DNA from: Fibrobacter sp.
Lineage (GTDB): Bacteria > Fibrobacterota > Chitinivibrionia > Chitinivibrionales > Chitinispirillaceae
DNA length: 33,404 bases
Direction of reading: 5' to 3'
Assembly: GCA_012523595.1 (NCBI GenBank)
Contig: JAAYIG010000188.1
Location: 1 to 33,404 of the forward strand
Shown here: positions 15,725 through 24,655 of the stretch, piece by piece
How the letters are laid out: the number at the start of each line of letters is the position of its first letter
Numbering within the stretch: position 1 is the first letter of the stretch
Notes under the pieces: model-generated
The model's database searches: none
Seen by the model: the letters and a program-made list of their open reading frames with translations, nothing else
What the model was told of the DNA's origin: nothing
Position numbers and translations under genes: made by a program

Positions 15725-18700
15725 ATGAAAAAGACAGTCTATAAACTCTTGAGAAGAGGCGCACTCATGACAGGAATTATTCTTGTCTTGTGCCCGGACT
15801 GTCTATTTGCCGCCAGGTCAAAAGATGAAAGCGACGAGTGGCGAATCAGGGAAAACCTGACAACAAGACTTGGATCGGAATGGTATAAGATCGGAGTTCT
15901 TTCCAGAGAACTGTCGGCTATTGCCGATGTGCTTGCTGAGATCCGGGACCTTGGCCTCTTCCCTCCTGAGTTGACCGGTCTTAATGAAGAGAGCATGAGT
16001 CAGCTTAACACACGTGCCATGGAAATCGAGAAGAAATATGCTTCTCTTCTTTCAGAGGTGGAAGCATTCAAGCCCCCTCTTAACGATGCTATAGAGATAC
16101 TGCGTGAGATGGTCGTTGGGGAGCCTGTAGAGAGCATGTTTGAAACACTTGAAAAGGGTGATATGAAACGGATCACCCAGATGCTCGATGTCAAGCACAA
16201 TATTGACAGCCTTTGGAACAAAAGCGATTCCCTGCTCAACTTTGTAATGAGGAAGCTTGGACTCGGTTTCAAGAAAGAAAGCAGCAACGGACCAATTGAG
16301 GAGGAGTTTTTCGAGATTCTTAAAGCCAATCTCGGATTACAATCTGAGCAGTATTATCAGAAGCTCAATTATATCAAAGATCATCTTGCGTCAAAAAGCA
16401 GCAAAGACGATCTGTTTAAAATGTACCAGGTTGAGAAAGACAGAATTCACAAATATCTTCAGGAGAACAAATTAAACCTTGCTCATCAAAAGCTTGTCAT
16501 CCTTTTAAAGCGTTTTGAATCCGGGATGAATGTGGATGAATTATATAAACTGCTGGCCCGGGTTCATTTTCTTAAAGGTGAATACAATGATGTGCTTTCC
16601 ATAATGGTCAAATTTCCTGAAAGTGAGCAGACATCAAAAACCTTATACAGAATGCAGTGTCTTTACGCATTGAGAGATTACGAGAGACTCTGGAGTGAGG
16701 GAAATTCCATAGATTTCTCCGGCCTTAAGGGCAGCAGGAAGAATCTTCTGTTATGGATTGTGCTGGAGAGTGGTCTAGCACTCCAAAAACAGGATAATTT
16801 TCTCAAGCTGGCATCACTGGTTGACAAGACTGCATCATATTCGCTTCATGTGATGCATGCTCTTGCCCGTTCCTACCTTCAGATTGGCGATAAGGCAACA
16901 GCACTTTCAATTATGGAAAGTACCTTAAAGTACAAAGTTAACTCACCTGAGGATGCTTTTGCTTTCCGTGAAATCAATCTTGCTGTAGCACAACTTTATT
17001 ATGAAATAGGCAATTATAAAAAGGCACTCTCTCTTTTTTACAACATTTTAAACGACAAGAAAGATTTTGACCGGGCCATGTTCGGTATTCTCTGGTGCTA
17101 TATCCGACTGGGCCAGGATGACAAAGCTGAGACTGCTCTTCGCAAACTGATAAACCAGGCACCGGAATCACCTCTTGGAGCAGAGGGAATTCTAATTTTA
17201 GCTGAGAAGAATCTCTATAAAGCCGGATATGACTGGAAAAAAATCGTTTACCTCAAAAAAGAGGAACAGCGTCTAATGCAGATGCTTGAGAAGATTTCCA
17301 GAAAAGAGGTTGTAGAAAAATCTAAAGAAAACGCCCAGAAGTACGCCTATGCCCGTCGGGAACTGACCACTCTTTTAGGCAGACTTCATCAGGAGAAATG
17401 GCCGGATTACAAATCTATCAATGAATCCTACAAAAAAGTTGAGAGGATTTGTAACCTGTTAAGCAAACATTACAAAACCGGTTCTTTTCAGGAGAAAGCA
17501 TTTTCTCCCGATCGTGAACGCCTGCTTCATTATCTCGATTCTCTTATACTGGAAGCAAAGGGTAAACATTCGGAGGCGGTCGGCAGTCCGATGCTGTCCA
17601 ATGCCAGGCAGATCCGTAACCGTATAAAGAATATTGTTGATAAATCTGCTGTTTTCTCTACAGTGGCCGCGATTGATAAATTTAACTGGGAAAAAGAGTA
17701 TATCGACTGGGAGAAAGCCCTTGTAAAGCAGAGAGAGCTTAAGCTGGGCGAGATGATTGCTGAAACATCTGATTCCACACTCAAAAAGAGCTACATGGAG
17801 GAGAAGCAGATTTGTTCATCCAGAATTGATTCTCTTCTGGTTAAAGAGGACAGTATTTCCAGAATGCATTTCAGTAAACTTACTGAAGAGCTTCCTGCCA
17901 TTTTAAGCACCCGTCTGGACAGTGCTGATGAATCCTATTTCAGGTATCAGCTTGGTGAACTCTATTATGCCGAAGAGAACAAGAAGTATACAGCGGATTA
18001 TGAGAGATATGAAAAGGATCTTGCGGAATATAACAGTAAACTTGATGAATACAGGGAAGGGAAGCTTCTTAAGCCCCCTGTGGCTCCCGATCAACCCAGG
18101 TTGAATCATGACAGGAGTATCGAGCAGTTCAGAGCTGTTATCAATGGATATCAGAAATCGGAATTTATTCCCTCAGCCTATTACAGTCTGGCCTGGTGTT
18201 TTAATGACTTATCAATGCTTGACAGCGCTCTTTATTATATGGAAAACCTTGCTGCACTTTATCCAACAAGCGTCCATACTCCTCAGGCCTGGATGTACTG
18301 CGGGGAGTATAATTTTGACAGAGGTGAACTTGACCAGGCCATAAAGTGTTATCAGGCAACGATGAGATATCCGGAGAGCGAATGGTTTGATGAGGCTCTG
18401 TATAAACTTGCCTGGGCCCAATATCGCCTGTCAAATCCTGAGAAGGCAATCAGTTCATTTCTGGCACTGGTAAGTCTCGGCGAATCCGGTTCGGCAAAAC
18501 GGCCGGCGCTGCTGGAAAAAGAATCTATGGATTATATAGCTATCAGTTTCAGTGAAACTGACCTTACAGGCGATAAAGGTCTGCAGAGAGCTCTCTCGTT
18601 TATCAAGAAGCTGGGCGATATCAAGAAAGGCTGTCAGATCCTGCATCGTCTTGGTACTGTATACAGAGACCAGGGGCGGACAGATATGGCCAAAAAGACA

Positions 18701-19216
18701 CTTACAACACTGCTGAAAACATATCCCAACTATGAGAAAAATCCTGTTGCTGAATCTGATTTGCTCGCAATTAAAGAACGTGAGATCGGTATCGAGGAAA
18801 CCAACCGGATAAAGATAGATTTTTACAGGAAATACAATCGTAACAGCGCCTGGGCAAAATCACAGAATAATGAAGTAAAGGAACAGGCAGACAGTGTCGC
18901 TTCAAAGCAGCTTTATGAGGGAGCAATCGGATTCCATCAGTATGCGCTGCAGAAAAATGACAGCAGTATTTATTCCTCGGCACTGGAAGCATATAGTGAA
19001 TTCATTTCAGCCTACCCGGAATCTCCACAGGCAAATGAGTGTCACTACAATTTCGCAGAGATCAAATTTTCATTGGGGAATTATGCGGAAGCTGCAGAAG
19101 AGTATATGGCAGTTTCCAAACGATATCCGGACAGTAAATACAGAGAAACTGCCGCATGGAACGCCATCGTGGCATCTCAGAACCTGCTGAAACAGGAAAA
19201 TGCAACAACGCACTGA
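15725..19216 (+). CDS. Large periplasmic TPR-repeat scaffold protein
   Basis: A 1163-residue exported protein. A signal peptide (MKKTVYKLLRRGALMTGIIL, cleavage near LFA-A) is followed by a helical region and several TPR groups, clear at about 240-480 (LARVHFLKGEYNDVLSIM, LYYEIGNYKKALSLFYNIL) and 830-940 (YYSLAWCFNDLSMLDSALYY, EALYKLAWAQYRLSNPEKAI). A last pair lies near the end (ANECHYNFAEIKFSLGNYAE). Charged coiled coil fills the middle (about 560-800). An upstream in-frame GTG at 15716 lacks a binding site; ATG 15725 has GGTGG 5 bases before it. Giant TPR proteins of this kind (GltC, GltD and GltE-like) build the periplasmic part of Myxococcus gliding complexes, which fits the neighbours. 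Confidence 0.85.
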   Translation: MKKTVYKLLRRGALMTGIILVLCPDCLFAARSKDESDEWRIRENLTTRLGSEWYKIGVLSRELSAIADVLAEIRDLGLFPPELTGLNEESMSQLNTRAMEIEKKYASLLSEVEAFKPPLNDAIEILREMVVGEPVESMFETLEKGDMKRITQMLDVKHNIDSLWNKSDSLLNFVMRKLGLGFKKESSNGPIEEEFFEILKANLGLQSEQYYQKLNYIKDHLASKSSKDDLFKMYQVEKDRIHKYLQENKLNLAHQKLVILLKRFESGMNVDELYKLLARVHFLKGEYNDVLSIMVKFPESEQTSKTLYRMQCLYALRDYERLWSEGNSIDFSGLKGSRKNLLLWIVLESGLALQKQDNFLKLASLVDKTASYSLHVMHALARSYLQIGDKATALSIMESTLKYKVNSPEDAFAFREINLAVAQLYYEIGNYKKALSLFYNILNDKKDFDRAMFGILWCYIRLGQDDKAETALRKLINQAPESPLGAEGILILAEKNLYKAGYDWKKIVYLKKEEQRLMQMLEKISRKEVVEKSKENAQKYAYARRELTTLLGRLHQEKWPDYKSINESYKKVERICNLLSKHYKTGSFQEKAFSPDRERLLHYLDSLILEAKGKHSEAVGSPMLSNARQIRNRIKNIVDKSAVFSTVAAIDKFNWEKEYIDWEKALVKQRELKLGEMIAETSDSTLKKSYMEEKQICSSRIDSLLVKEDSISRMHFSKLTEELPAILSTRLDSADESYFRYQLGELYYAEENKKYTADYERYEKDLAEYNSKLDEYREGKLLKPPVAPDQPRLNHDRSIEQFRAVINGYQKSEFIPSAYYSLAWCFNDLSMLDSALYYMENLAALYPTSVHTPQAWMYCGEYNFDRGELDQAIKCYQATMRYPESEWFDEALYKLAWAQYRLSNPEKAISSFLALVSLGESGSAKRPALLEKESMDYIAISFSETDLTGDKGLQRALSFIKKLGDIKKGCQILHRLGTVYRDQGRTDMAKKTLTTLLKTYPNYEKNPVAESDLLAIKEREIGIEETNRIKIDFYRKYNRNSAWAKSQNNEVKEQADSVASKQLYEGAIGFHQYALQKNDSSIYSSALEAYSEFISAYPESPQANECHYNFAEIKFSLGNYAEAAEEYMAVSKRYPDSKYRETAAWNAIVASQNLLKQENATTH

Positions 19217-19235
19217 AAGGAATCAGCGGTAAGAA

Positions 19236-22232
19236 ATGTTTTCCAGGATATGCTCAGTCCTGTTTTACAGAGGAATTCCCTTATTGCTATCAGGTTTTTT
19301 ACTGGCTGGCTGTGTCAGCAGCGGCAGTAAAGTTTCTTCCATAAAAATACCCGATTCCAGGCAGCAGGCCGATTCTCTGTCACAGACACTGTCCGACAGT
19401 TCAAAGGCAGTATTCGAGCCTGTCGAAAACACCAAGTCCCCGGCGAGCGGCCTTTCTCCCGCTTCCGAACTTATGATTAGGGCTTGTGACAATTACATCA
19501 GCATCAATCCAAACACGTCAAAAACCGCTGAAGTTTTCACTATCAAGGCATCACTACTTTACAATAACAGAAAATTCGAGCAGAGCCGGGCTGTATACGA
19601 AGAGATAATAAGCAGATTTCCCGAGAGTCCAAACGCGCTGGATGCCACAAAGATGATAGCTCAGGCCTATTATGAAGAGAAAATGTTCGACAAGGCTCAG
19701 GAATGGTACAAAAAGCTGAGCAGTGTTGCTGTTGACGGTGTAGACAAACAGGAAGCATTGACCAGAATCGCCGAGTCGATATTCAGGATGGCAGAGAGCT
19801 TCGAGGAACAGAGTCGTTTCAAGGATGCGGCGACACAGTATGAGCGTGTAGCTCTTGAATATCCCGAATCCAAAATAGCCGACATCGCCCTGTTTAATTC
19901 AGGGTTGAGTTACGAGAAGCAGGCAGAATGGTCTCATGCTATTCTGGTTTTTCAGCGGTTACTTCAAAAATACAGTAATTCAGAACTTCTCCCTAAATCT
20001 CAGTTCCGAATTGCGAAATGCTATGAAAAACTGCTTCAATGGGATCTTGCAGCGGAAGCTTACCTGAAAGTCACTGCCAACTATCCGAAATCTGAACTTG
20101 CTTCTGTTTCCCTGTATAATGCGGCTTTCTGTTTTGAAAATGGAGGAAAGCTGAAGGAGGCAGGAGCGGCATTTGAGAAAATGGCCCAGGTTTTTCCTCA
20201 GTCCGAGGACGCAGCGGATGTGCTTTTCAGGGCTGGTGAGATTTATGGAAAAATCAAGGACTGGGCAAGTGTCGCCAGAGTCAATCAGATGTTTTCCGAG
20301 AGATTCGGTAATGATGAAAACAGGGTTGTGCAGGCTCTTTGCATGACCGGAATCGCCTTTTACATGCAAAACAGGGAAAAGGAAGCTGTAATTCAACTGG
20401 AAAAAGCGATTTCAACGTTCGCGAAACTTAAAAACCCCAGTACCATGAATCAGTTTTATGCCGCCAAAGCCATGTTTACTATTGGAGAAATCAGGCATAC
20501 TGAAATGAATAATATTTCACTCAGCAGCGCTCGACAACTTTATAAGAAGCAGCTCGGAGAAAAATCCGATCTGCTTGACAAAGCGCTTGAGTGCTATACC
20601 CGGGTTATAAAGTTCAATATCTCCGAGTGGACAACCCGCTCGATTTTCCAGATTGGACAGGTCTACGAGGACTTTGCTCTTGGGATATTCAAACAGGAGC
20701 GTCCCTCTTTCGGATCAATTGAGGAAAGGATAGCCCTTGAGCTGGGTATAGCACAGGCAATCGAGAACTATTTCATCGATAAAGCCGTGCATTATCACGA
20801 GCAGAATGTCAAGCTTGGCATAAAAGAGAAGATAGAAGACAAATATGTCATGCAATCCCGTGATAAATTGACATATCTTCCATATGCCGCCGGGGAGAAC
20901 TATCTATCACTTGTAGAGATCGCCCGAAGCACCGGAGAGAAAGGACGGCTTGAGGGTTTCGCACTAATAGCCCGTAAGCTTCAGATGCTTCAGAAGATCG
21001 CTCCATTTCAGGAAAAAGCAATCGATCTGTTCCTCAAGTGTCTCGAACTTGGCAGTACTTATCAGGAGTTCAGTGAATATTATAAAAAAGCCAGTAGCAG
21101 CATAACCGGAGTATCCTTTGTTGTTGGAGAAACTTACAGTGATGTTGTCAATATAGCCAGAGATGCTCCTATCCCGGGAAATTTCGATGCATACGAGCGA
21201 TTTATCTACCAGACCAAGCTTCTTAAGCAGATCGAGGGATATGAGGATCAGGCTTTGACAAATTACCTTAAGGCTGTTAAAATCGCAGAAGCCTATAAAC
21301 TGGACGATCCCAGTGTCAGGGATTCTCAAAACAGCATCGCAAAACTGCTCTTTAACAAGGCCCGGTGCATGGATCTTCTGTGTGAAACAGCTTTCAAACG
21401 CCCGCCGTTTCCCGCCGGTATAAGCGAGGCTGAAAAAGAGGAATACAAAGTGAGATTCGAGGAGATCGGACTTAAATTCCAGGAACAGGCATTTGAAATA
21501 TACAAAACAATCCTCAATTTTACATCTCAGAAATATGCTGCTGGCGATTATGTCACACATGCTTATGTCAGACTTTTCCAGAATTTCCCTGAAGAATATG
21601 GTTCAAAGGAAGATCAACTGGTCCAGTCCTCGATCAGTTCAGGATCACAATGGAGATGTACTTCTGATTCTTTAAAAAACTGGCAGGGATTCGACACCTC
21701 TGATTCCACCTGGGCAAAAGCCCAGAAAGCTTTTTTCAGTGAAAAGCCATTGGTTACAGGTTTTCCCGGTAACAACGCTCCTCTTCCGATGTGGCTTGGT
21801 TCAGGTAATCCCGAGGACAGCGTGAATTACAAGCCCTTTAAAGAGGTGTTTTTCAGAAGGTCCTTTACTATCGCAGAAACCCCGCACTCCGCCACTCTCT
21901 ATTTGTCATCAGGAGGACCGGTCGAGGTTTATTTTAATGGTGATTTACTGGCCCGCGATACCTCATTAACACTTGCTGCCAAAGCGCTTTCCTGGGATCT
22001 GATGGGGAAAATCAGGAAAGGCAAAAATGTCATTGCAATCAGAGCAATAAGCAGGGATGAAACCAGCAATGGAGTATTCCCTTTACTTTTGATGTCAGTT
22101 GGAACAAAAGTTTCTCTTCCCAAACCACCAGGTTTCAATAAACCGCTCGCTGCGGAAGAGGTCAGGGAGGATGTATATAAATTCCCGTCGATAAAGAATT
22201 TCAGCCCGGAACAGAAAGAGGTAAAGTTATGA
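19236..22232 (+). CDS. TPR lipoprotein with C-terminal galactose-binding-like domain
   Basis: A 998-residue lipoprotein. The lipobox LLAGC ends at Cys26 and the next residue is Val, so outer-membrane sorting is expected. TPR repeats follow at about 85-380 (FEQSRAVYEEIISRFPES, KDAATQYERVALEYPESK, LKEAGAAFEKMAQVFPQSE), then a long helical region. Residues about 872-957 look like a beta-sandwich of the galactose-binding type: RRSFTI, ATLYLSSGGPVEVYFNGDLL and GKNVIAIRA, the pattern seen in sugar-binding domains of family 2 glycosidases. This could bind the secreted polysaccharide or peptidoglycan, which is inference. It starts 19 bases after the scaffold gene and overlaps the next gene by ATGA. 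Confidence 0.85.
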   Translation: MFSRICSVLFYRGIPLLLSGFLLAGCVSSGSKVSSIKIPDSRQQADSLSQTLSDSSKAVFEPVENTKSPASGLSPASELMIRACDNYISINPNTSKTAEVFTIKASLLYNNRKFEQSRAVYEEIISRFPESPNALDATKMIAQAYYEEKMFDKAQEWYKKLSSVAVDGVDKQEALTRIAESIFRMAESFEEQSRFKDAATQYERVALEYPESKIADIALFNSGLSYEKQAEWSHAILVFQRLLQKYSNSELLPKSQFRIAKCYEKLLQWDLAAEAYLKVTANYPKSELASVSLYNAAFCFENGGKLKEAGAAFEKMAQVFPQSEDAADVLFRAGEIYGKIKDWASVARVNQMFSERFGNDENRVVQALCMTGIAFYMQNREKEAVIQLEKAISTFAKLKNPSTMNQFYAAKAMFTIGEIRHTEMNNISLSSARQLYKKQLGEKSDLLDKALECYTRVIKFNISEWTTRSIFQIGQVYEDFALGIFKQERPSFGSIEERIALELGIAQAIENYFIDKAVHYHEQNVKLGIKEKIEDKYVMQSRDKLTYLPYAAGENYLSLVEIARSTGEKGRLEGFALIARKLQMLQKIAPFQEKAIDLFLKCLELGSTYQEFSEYYKKASSSITGVSFVVGETYSDVVNIARDAPIPGNFDAYERFIYQTKLLKQIEGYEDQALTNYLKAVKIAEAYKLDDPSVRDSQNSIAKLLFNKARCMDLLCETAFKRPPFPAGISEAEKEEYKVRFEEIGLKFQEQAFEIYKTILNFTSQKYAAGDYVTHAYVRLFQNFPEEYGSKEDQLVQSSISSGSQWRCTSDSLKNWQGFDTSDSTWAKAQKAFFSEKPLVTGFPGNNAPLPMWLGSGNPEDSVNYKPFKEVFFRRSFTIAETPHSATLYLSSGGPVEVYFNGDLLARDTSLTLAAKALSWDLMGKIRKGKNVIAIRAISRDETSNGVFPLLLMSVGTKVSLPKPPGFNKPLAAEEVREDVYKFPSIKNFSPEQKEVKL

Positions 22233-22519
22233 TAAAGCCGGCCCTCTTTTTTCTCGTTCTCATTTGTGCAATTTGCAGCTATGGATCTCCTGGTGCTCCA
22301 GATACAGAATCTGACAGTGTTGAAGAACAGGGATACAGAATCGAGCAGCCCGGTACGATCACTTTTACTGTAGGTGTGAAAATAAAAGGTAAAGTTGAGA
22401 AACCCCAGGTGATGATTTTTCTTCCAAAAGAAAAGACAGTGTACAGGGAAATAAAATTTGAGAGATCATTTCTTGAGGACCTGGCGGACCCGCTGCCGTT
22501 TACGCCTATAATAGAATAG
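22229..22519 (+). CDS. Small exported protein of unknown function
   Basis: A 96-residue protein with a signal peptide (MIKPALFFLVLICAICSYGS, probably signal peptidase I; no proper lipobox). The mature part of about 75 residues includes a beta segment ITFTVGVKIKGKVEKPQVMI and a terminal proline-rich ADPLPFTPII. It resembles no family I can name. Its start overlaps the TPR lipoprotein stop (ATGA), so it is produced together with it and may cap or connect the complex in the periplasm. A 145-base gap with a possible promoter follows before the motor genes. Confidence 0.7.
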   Translation: MIKPALFFLVLICAICSYGSPGAPDTESDSVEEQGYRIEQPGTITFTVGVKIKGKVEKPQVMIFLPKEKTVYREIKFERSFLEDLADPLPFTPIIE

Positions 22520-22536
22520 GCAGAAATGGAGAAGTG

Positions 22537-22566
22537 TTGACATATCCAGCAGGTGAATGATAGACT
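22537..22566 (+). promoter_or_regulatory. Possible internal promoter for the motor genes
   Basis: TTGACA at 22537-22542 is followed after 18 bases by TAGACT at 22561-22566 (four of six consensus positions). It lies in the only gap of more than 100 bases inside the array, about 100 bases before the TolQ-type gene. It could allow separate expression of the motor and polysaccharide genes. Confidence 0.4.
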
Positions 22567-22664
22567 CAATGTTCAGGCATATCCATGGGAATTACCATTT
22601 CAGGGTATTTTTCAGCGCAGAAAAAGAAGCCAATGACTGTTTATTAATATAAGGAGGAGAAAGA

Positions 22665-23297
22665 ATGGAAGCGATAGCCCGATGGTTTCAGGAGGGTGGA
22701 GTATGGATGTATCCTATCGCGGCTGTTTCGGCATTTGCGTTTGCAGTTGTGCTGGAGAGACTTTACTTTTATTACATTCACTGCCGTATCGACGCCAAAG
22801 CTCTTCTGACACAGATTACCCGTCTTGTGCGTAACGGTGAGATTGAGCAAGCCAGACAGATCTGCGCTAAAACAAAGACTCCGCTTTCTGCAATTCTGGA
22901 GTCTGCTCTCTGGCATTATCAGCAACAGGAGCCTGATCAGGAGATTCAGAACGCAGTGGATGAAGTTGCTTTAAGAGAACTGCCCCGCATCCAGCGCAGA
23001 ACTCATTATCTTTCCCTTTTCGCAAACATTTCCACTCTGTTGGGTCTTCTGGGTACAATTTTCGGTCTTCAGCAGGCATTTGGTGCACTTGCGGCAGCAG
23101 ATCCCTCACAAAAAGCTGTAGTACTTGCAAAAGGTATCGCGATCGCTATGAACACAACGGCATTGGGACTGATTGTAGCGATTCCATGTATGATTATGTA
23201 TTCGATAATGGGTTCCAAATCAAACACCATTATCGAGGAGATCGATGAGAGTTCAGTCCGGCTTTTAAACTTCCTTTTCGCCCAGCGCAGATCCTGA
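22665..23297 (+). CDS. MotA/TolQ/ExbB-family proton-channel protein
   Basis: A 210-residue inner-membrane protein with three helices: about 15-38 (MYPIAAVSAFAFAVVLERLY), 118-142 (SLFANISTLLGLLGTIFGLQ) and 158-183 (MNTTALGLIVAIPCMIMYSI). The TLLGLLGT and MNTTALGL-AIP segments are the conserved pore helices of the TolQ/ExbB/AglR group, with the threonines kept. The binding site AAGGAGGAG is the strongest in the window, suggesting high expression. It would form the pentameric stator around the two ExbD-like proteins encoded next, using proton flow to drive movement or load transport across the envelope. No tolA, tolB or pal is adjacent, arguing against a standard Tol system. Confidence 0.93.
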   Translation: MEAIARWFQEGGVWMYPIAAVSAFAFAVVLERLYFYYIHCRIDAKALLTQITRLVRNGEIEQARQICAKTKTPLSAILESALWHYQQQEPDQEIQNAVDEVALRELPRIQRRTHYLSLFANISTLLGLLGTIFGLQQAFGALAAADPSQKAVVLAKGIAIAMNTTALGLIVAIPCMIMYSIMGSKSNTIIEEIDESSVRLLNFLFAQRRS

Positions 23298-23310
23298 TCC
23301 CGGGGGTGCT

Positions 23311-23817
23311 ATGGCTGACATAGATGTTGACAAGATTATGGACAAAGCTTTTCCTGCCACAAAGAGAGCCAACAAGTCGGTCAGTAAAGAGATAGAACTG
23401 GTTGATCTGGATGTGACACCGGTGATGAATCTTTTTATGGTGCTTATCCCTTTTCTTGTTTCCATGGCAGTATTCACTCATATCGCAGTAATAGATTTCT
23501 CTCTGCCGCCCGCACAGGGTACAGCAGGCGAGGCAACAGAATCCAAGGAACTGGATATCTCCATAGTGGTTACAAACGAAGGATTCAGGATAGTGGGTAC
23601 CGGCAAGAAACTGGATCAGGTCCCCAGAGTTCAGGGGCAGTATCAGTTTGAACAGTTAAGGGTTCTCCTTAAAGCAATCAAGTTCCAGTACCCGTCACAG
23701 AAAAGTGTTGTACTTGTTCTGGAGTCAGAAGTTCTATATGATGACATAATCAAGTTCATGGATGTATGTCGTGAATCACAATTTCCTGACATCGGCTTAT
23801 CAGGAGATGTAGGATGA
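23311..23817 (+). CDS. ExbD/TolR-like protein 1, with Asn in place of the proton-carrying Asp
   Basis: A 168-residue protein with one membrane helix (about 36-58) and a periplasmic domain, the ExbD/TolR plan. The helix begins LDVTPVMNLFMVLIPFLV. Aligned by eye to the family pattern TP-x-x-D-V-x-x-x-L-L, residue 40 is Asn where ExbD and TolR have the essential Asp. The cytoplasmic N-terminus is long (about 30 residues, basic). The periplasmic part keeps the beta-rich ISIVVTNEGFRIV and KSVVLVLESEVLYDDIIKFMD pattern. It starts 13 bases after the TolQ-type gene and overlaps the STAS gene by ATGA. It is probably an inactive partner in a heterodimer. Confidence 0.88.
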   Translation: MADIDVDKIMDKAFPATKRANKSVSKEIELVDLDVTPVMNLFMVLIPFLVSMAVFTHIAVIDFSLPPAQGTAGEATESKELDISIVVTNEGFRIVGTGKKLDQVPRVQGQYQFEQLRVLLKAIKFQYPSQKSVVLVLESEVLYDDIIKFMDVCRESQFPDIGLSGDVG

Positions 23818-24140
23818 GTATAAGACTCAAAATAAAAAAATTCAGATCCACTCCTGTGCTGGAGATAAACGGTGAAATCACAGGAGAAAATGTGGGTAAG
23901 ATCACAAAGAAGCTTGAGAATCTGAGAAAGGCAGAATCTGAGAAAATAGTGGTAGATCTGAGCAAGACGACATTTATAGACAGCCATGGATTGGGTGCAT
24001 TTGTGTATCTCTGGCGGCTGCTTGAGGAGCAGAAGAGGGAATTGGTTTTTTTAAATCCGCAGGGATTCATCAGGAGCTTATTTACCGGTACAAATCTGGA
24101 CAAGATATTCAGGGTAGTCGATTCAGAAGAGGCAATATGA
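23814..24140 (+). CDS. STAS-domain protein (anti-sigma-factor-antagonist type)
   Basis: A 108-residue single STAS domain: VLEINGEITGENVGKI, VVDLSKTTFIDSHGLGAFVY, and a last helix. The conserved loop reads Asp56-Ser57-His58-Gly59. In SpoIIAA the equivalent loop is D-S-S-G and the second Ser is the phosphorylation site, so the usual phospho-acceptor appears to be His here. Ser57 could still be modified. The gene lies between the two ExbD-like genes with ATGA overlaps on both sides, so its product is made with the motor. No serine-kinase (SpoIIAB/RsbW) gene or sigma factor is nearby. A structural or regulatory role on the cytoplasmic face of the motor is plausible but unproven. Confidence 0.9.
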   Translation: MSIRLKIKKFRSTPVLEINGEITGENVGKITKKLENLRKAESEKIVVDLSKTTFIDSHGLGAFVYLWRLLEEQKRELVFLNPQGFIRSLFTGTNLDKIFRVVDSEEAI

Positions 24141-24655
24141 GTTTTCCTGCATCAAAATCCTCCCTCAAACGCTTGCGCAAAACGAGGGGAAAAGGACAGA
24201 TAAAGGCTTTCAAACCCCAGCTTACATCTCTGGTTGATGTGATGACTATTCTTCTAATCTACCTTCTCCAGAGTTTCTCTTCAGAAGGCGAGATCATCAC
24301 CATATCCAAAGAGCTGGATCTTCCTGAATCCAGCGCACAGAAAAAACCCGAACTGAGAGTTACTTTAATTGTCAATAATAAGTACATACTTGCTGAAGAT
24401 CAGAAGGTAGCAGATGTTCCTGAAGTGCTTGAATCCGATGAACTGATTATTCCCGGCCTTTACAGTTGGCTTGGGAACCGGAGGGCGGCGACTGAAAAGA
24501 TCGGGCAGTACTCCAGTAAAACCAAATTCAAGGGTGAGATTACGATTCAGGGTGATAAAAAGATCCGTTTCCGCCTCATAAAGAAAATTATGTACACCTG
24601 CGGACAGCAGGAGTTCAATAATTTTTCTCTAGCTGTAAGGAAACGAGGAGAATAA
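24137..24655 (+). CDS. ExbD/TolR-like protein 2, with the conserved Asp
   Basis: A 172-residue ExbD-type protein: basic cytoplasmic start (KRLRKTRGKGQIKAFKPQ), one membrane helix (about 30-48, LTSLVDVMTILLIYLLQSF) and a periplasmic domain. Asp34 sits at the essential proton-carrying position. It is the only one of the two ExbD-like proteins here that has it. The periplasmic part includes PELRVTLIVNNKYILAED and ends IRFRLIKKIMYTCGQQEFNNF, the usual fold. The ATG overlaps the STAS stop. With the TolQ-type protein and ExbD-like 1 it parallels the AglR-AglQ-AglS motor (one TolQ, two TolR) of Myxococcus. Confidence 0.88.
   Translation: MSFPASKSSLKRLRKTRGKGQIKAFKPQLTSLVDVMTILLIYLLQSFSSEGEIITISKELDLPESSAQKKPELRVTLIVNNKYILAEDQKVADVPEVLESDELIIPGLYSWLGNRRAATEKIGQYSSKTKFKGEITIQGDKKIRFRLIKKIMYTCGQQEFNNFSLAVRKRGE

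Noticed and set aside
20964-21560. 198-codon minus-strand open frame inside the TPR lipoprotein gene
   Set aside because: It is fully antisense to a gene with clear TPR and lipoprotein features, and its peptide is Cys/Phe/Ile-rich in the manner of a mirror frame.
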